A DNA stretch of 7,582 nt from M3007 sp046155725 (GTDB taxonomy: Bacteria; Bacteroidota; Bacteroidia; Chitinophagales; Saprospiraceae), in assembly GCA_046155725.1 (NCBI GenBank), contig JBJXFT010000416.1:1-7582 (forward strand). Direction: 5' to 3'. The translations under genes were made by a program, and so were the position numbers. The notes beneath the pieces were generated by a model, which had not been told where the DNA came from, did not search any database, and worked only from the letters and a program-made list of their open reading frames with translations. This document shows, piece by piece, positions 6,867 to 7,582 of the stretch; within the stretch, counting starts at the first letter, position 1, and the number at the start of each line of letters is the position of its first letter.

Positions 6867-7349
6867 ATGGATTTCACTCAGATACAAGAGCTCATCCGCA
6901 TGGTGAGCAAGCACAAACTCTCGGAATTCAGCCTCAAACAGGGCGATTTCAAACTCACCATCCGCAACCAAGGCACGGTGGTAGAAGGGAGCGCTCCCAC
7001 CGTGGTGGCCGCAGCTCAGCCCGCGCAGCCAATGCCCGCCGCCGCCGCGCCGCCGCCGCTTTCTGCACCTGCCCTGCCTGTCACGGCTGCCCCGGTCCCC
7101 GACGATTCAAAACTCCTGACCATCAAATCGCCGATGGTCGGCACGTTTTACCGCAGCGCAGGCCCCGACAAGCCGGCGTTTGTCAAAATCGGCGACATGG
7201 TGGACGTTGGCTCGAAGGTCTGCATCATCGAGGCCATGAAACTTTTCAACGAAATAGACTCGGAGGTGAAAGGCAAAATCGTCAAGATCCTCGTCGAAGA
7301 TGCCTCTCCGGTGGAGTACGAGCAGCCGCTTTTCCTTTTAGAGCTGTAG
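6867..7349 (+). CDS. accB: Acetyl-CoA carboxylase biotin carboxyl carrier protein (BCCP)
   Basis: A 160-aa BCCP, the carrier subunit of acetyl-CoA carboxylase, which moves CO2 from biotin carboxylase (AccC) to the carboxyltransferase in the first step of fatty-acid synthesis. The N-terminal part (MDFTQIQELIRMVSKHKLSEF) is the family's AccC-contact segment; residues 43-78 form a flexible Ala/Pro linker; 83-160 is the biotinyl domain. The biotin site is EAMKLFNEI, with K125 as the biotinylated lysine. The segment SPMVGTFYRSAGPDKPAF (88-105) is the thumb loop that marks AccB and is missing from other biotinyl domains. Length is normal for the family. It starts 78 bp after the receptor gene with no Shine-Dalgarno. 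accC, usually next, does not follow; a large inverted repeat begins 4 nt after the stop. No efp is found upstream. Confidence 0.96.
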   Translation: MDFTQIQELIRMVSKHKLSEFSLKQGDFKLTIRNQGTVVEGSAPTVVAAAQPAQPMPAAAAPPPLSAPALPVTAAPVPDDSKLLTIKSPMVGTFYRSAGPDKPAFVKIGDMVDVGSKVCIIEAMKLFNEIDSEVKGKIVKILVEDASPVEYEQPLFLLEL

Positions 7350-7352
7350 GGG

Positions 7353-7429
7353 AGTTCATTTGGCGGGAGTGCCGCGCTGGGCGGTTTTTTGAAAAAACCA
7401 CCCAGCGCGGCACTCCCGCCAAACGAACT
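7353..7429. terminator. 38-bp-arm inverted repeat, bidirectional terminator-like
   Basis: The arms 7353-7390 and 7392-7429 pair at 36 of 38 positions around a single G at 7391; the mismatches are 7358/7424 and 7382/7400. The centre is T6-G-A6. Each strand also contains a smaller terminator: on plus, CCGC (7372-7375), loop GCTGG, GCGG (7381-7384), then six T; on minus, CCGC, loop GCTGG, GTGG (one G-U pair), then six T. So the element looks like two intrinsic terminators back to back, ending accB transcription and shielding it from incoming minus-strand transcription. A dispersed MITE-like repeat is the alternative. Confidence 0.7.
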
Positions 7430-7446
7430 TACAACAGGCTTAGAAC

Positions 7447-7491
7447 ACGGTTACTAAACTTCCAAAAGTTTGGTAAACGTAGGCCAGGCCT
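7447..7491. repeat. 15-bp-arm hairpin plus small palindrome downstream of accB
   Basis: The arms 7447-7461 (ACGGTTACTAAACTT) and 7466-7480 (AAGTTTGGTAAACGT) pair at 13 positions, plus one T-G wobble and one G-A mismatch, around CCAA. It is followed directly by AGGCC-A-GGCCT (7481-7491). This is the second large stem-loop after accB; it may be another terminator or a dispersed repeat. Confidence 0.55.
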
Positions 7492-7582
7492 CTAATTGAT
7501 TCTTAATCGAACACGCTCAGTTCTCACGTTCTTTTTCATTTTTTAAAAACAATCCCGCTTTGCGTACCCGGCTGCGCGTGGC
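7492..7582. other. AT-rich tail without a recognisable gene
   Basis: These 91 bp hold a T/A-rich patch (7526-7550, including TTTTTCATTTTTTAAAAAC) and then GC-richer DNA to the window edge. No start codon with a convincing coding stretch and no clear TAnnTTTG promoter is visible. It may be the upstream region of a gene outside the window. Confidence 0.3.

Noticed and set aside
6410..7495. 361-aa plus-strand frame over the receptor end, accB and the repeat
   Set aside because: It runs out of frame through two certain genes and an inverted repeat, with Arg/Pro/His-rich composition typical of shifted frames.

Overview
The window looks like chromosomal DNA of a moderately GC-rich member of the Bacteroidota, plausibly of the Saprospiria/Chitinophagia type (inference). 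The grounds are an Oar-like TonB-dependent receptor with an A|Q signal-peptide cleavage site and a C-terminal Phe, a Bacteroidota-style GcvT, the absence of Shine-Dalgarno sequences before any start, and many long hairpins between genes. I see no phage, transposase, CRISPR, tRNA or rRNA.

Layout. At 1-75 a short hairpin is followed by three perfect 12-bp repeats that are G-run-rich on the minus strand. On the minus strand, 82-567 encodes a secreted SnoaL/DUF4440-like (NTF2-fold) protein and 741-935 a tiny putative secreted CxxC peptide; between them lies a 52-bp double hairpin resembling a REP element. A 339-bp divergent region (936-1274) leads into the plus-strand genes: gcvT (1275-2399, glycine cleavage T protein) closed by a 19-bp hairpin, an arsenosugar-pathway-type arsenite methyltransferase arsM (2616-3584), an Oar-like TonB-dependent receptor (3633-6788) and accB (6867-7349, biotin carboxyl carrier protein). 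The last 233 bp carry a 38-bp-arm inverted repeat, a second hairpin and AT-rich DNA with no recognisable gene.

How the genes relate. gcvT and accB are core metabolism (one-carbon/glycine and fatty-acid synthesis) and stand apart from their usual partners: no gcvH/gcvP and no accC is visible. arsM and the receptor are 48 bp apart on one strand with no terminator between them, so co-transcription is possible; a link between arsenic methylation and the transporter is only a hypothesis. The usual arsM partner, the radical SAM gene arsS, is not in the window.

I found no convincing undescribed multi-gene system. The features most worth a second look are the G-quadruplex-capable repeat just after the DUF4440-like gene, the REP-like double hairpin, the symmetric bidirectional terminator-like repeat after accB, the small CxxC peptide, and the arsM-receptor pair.
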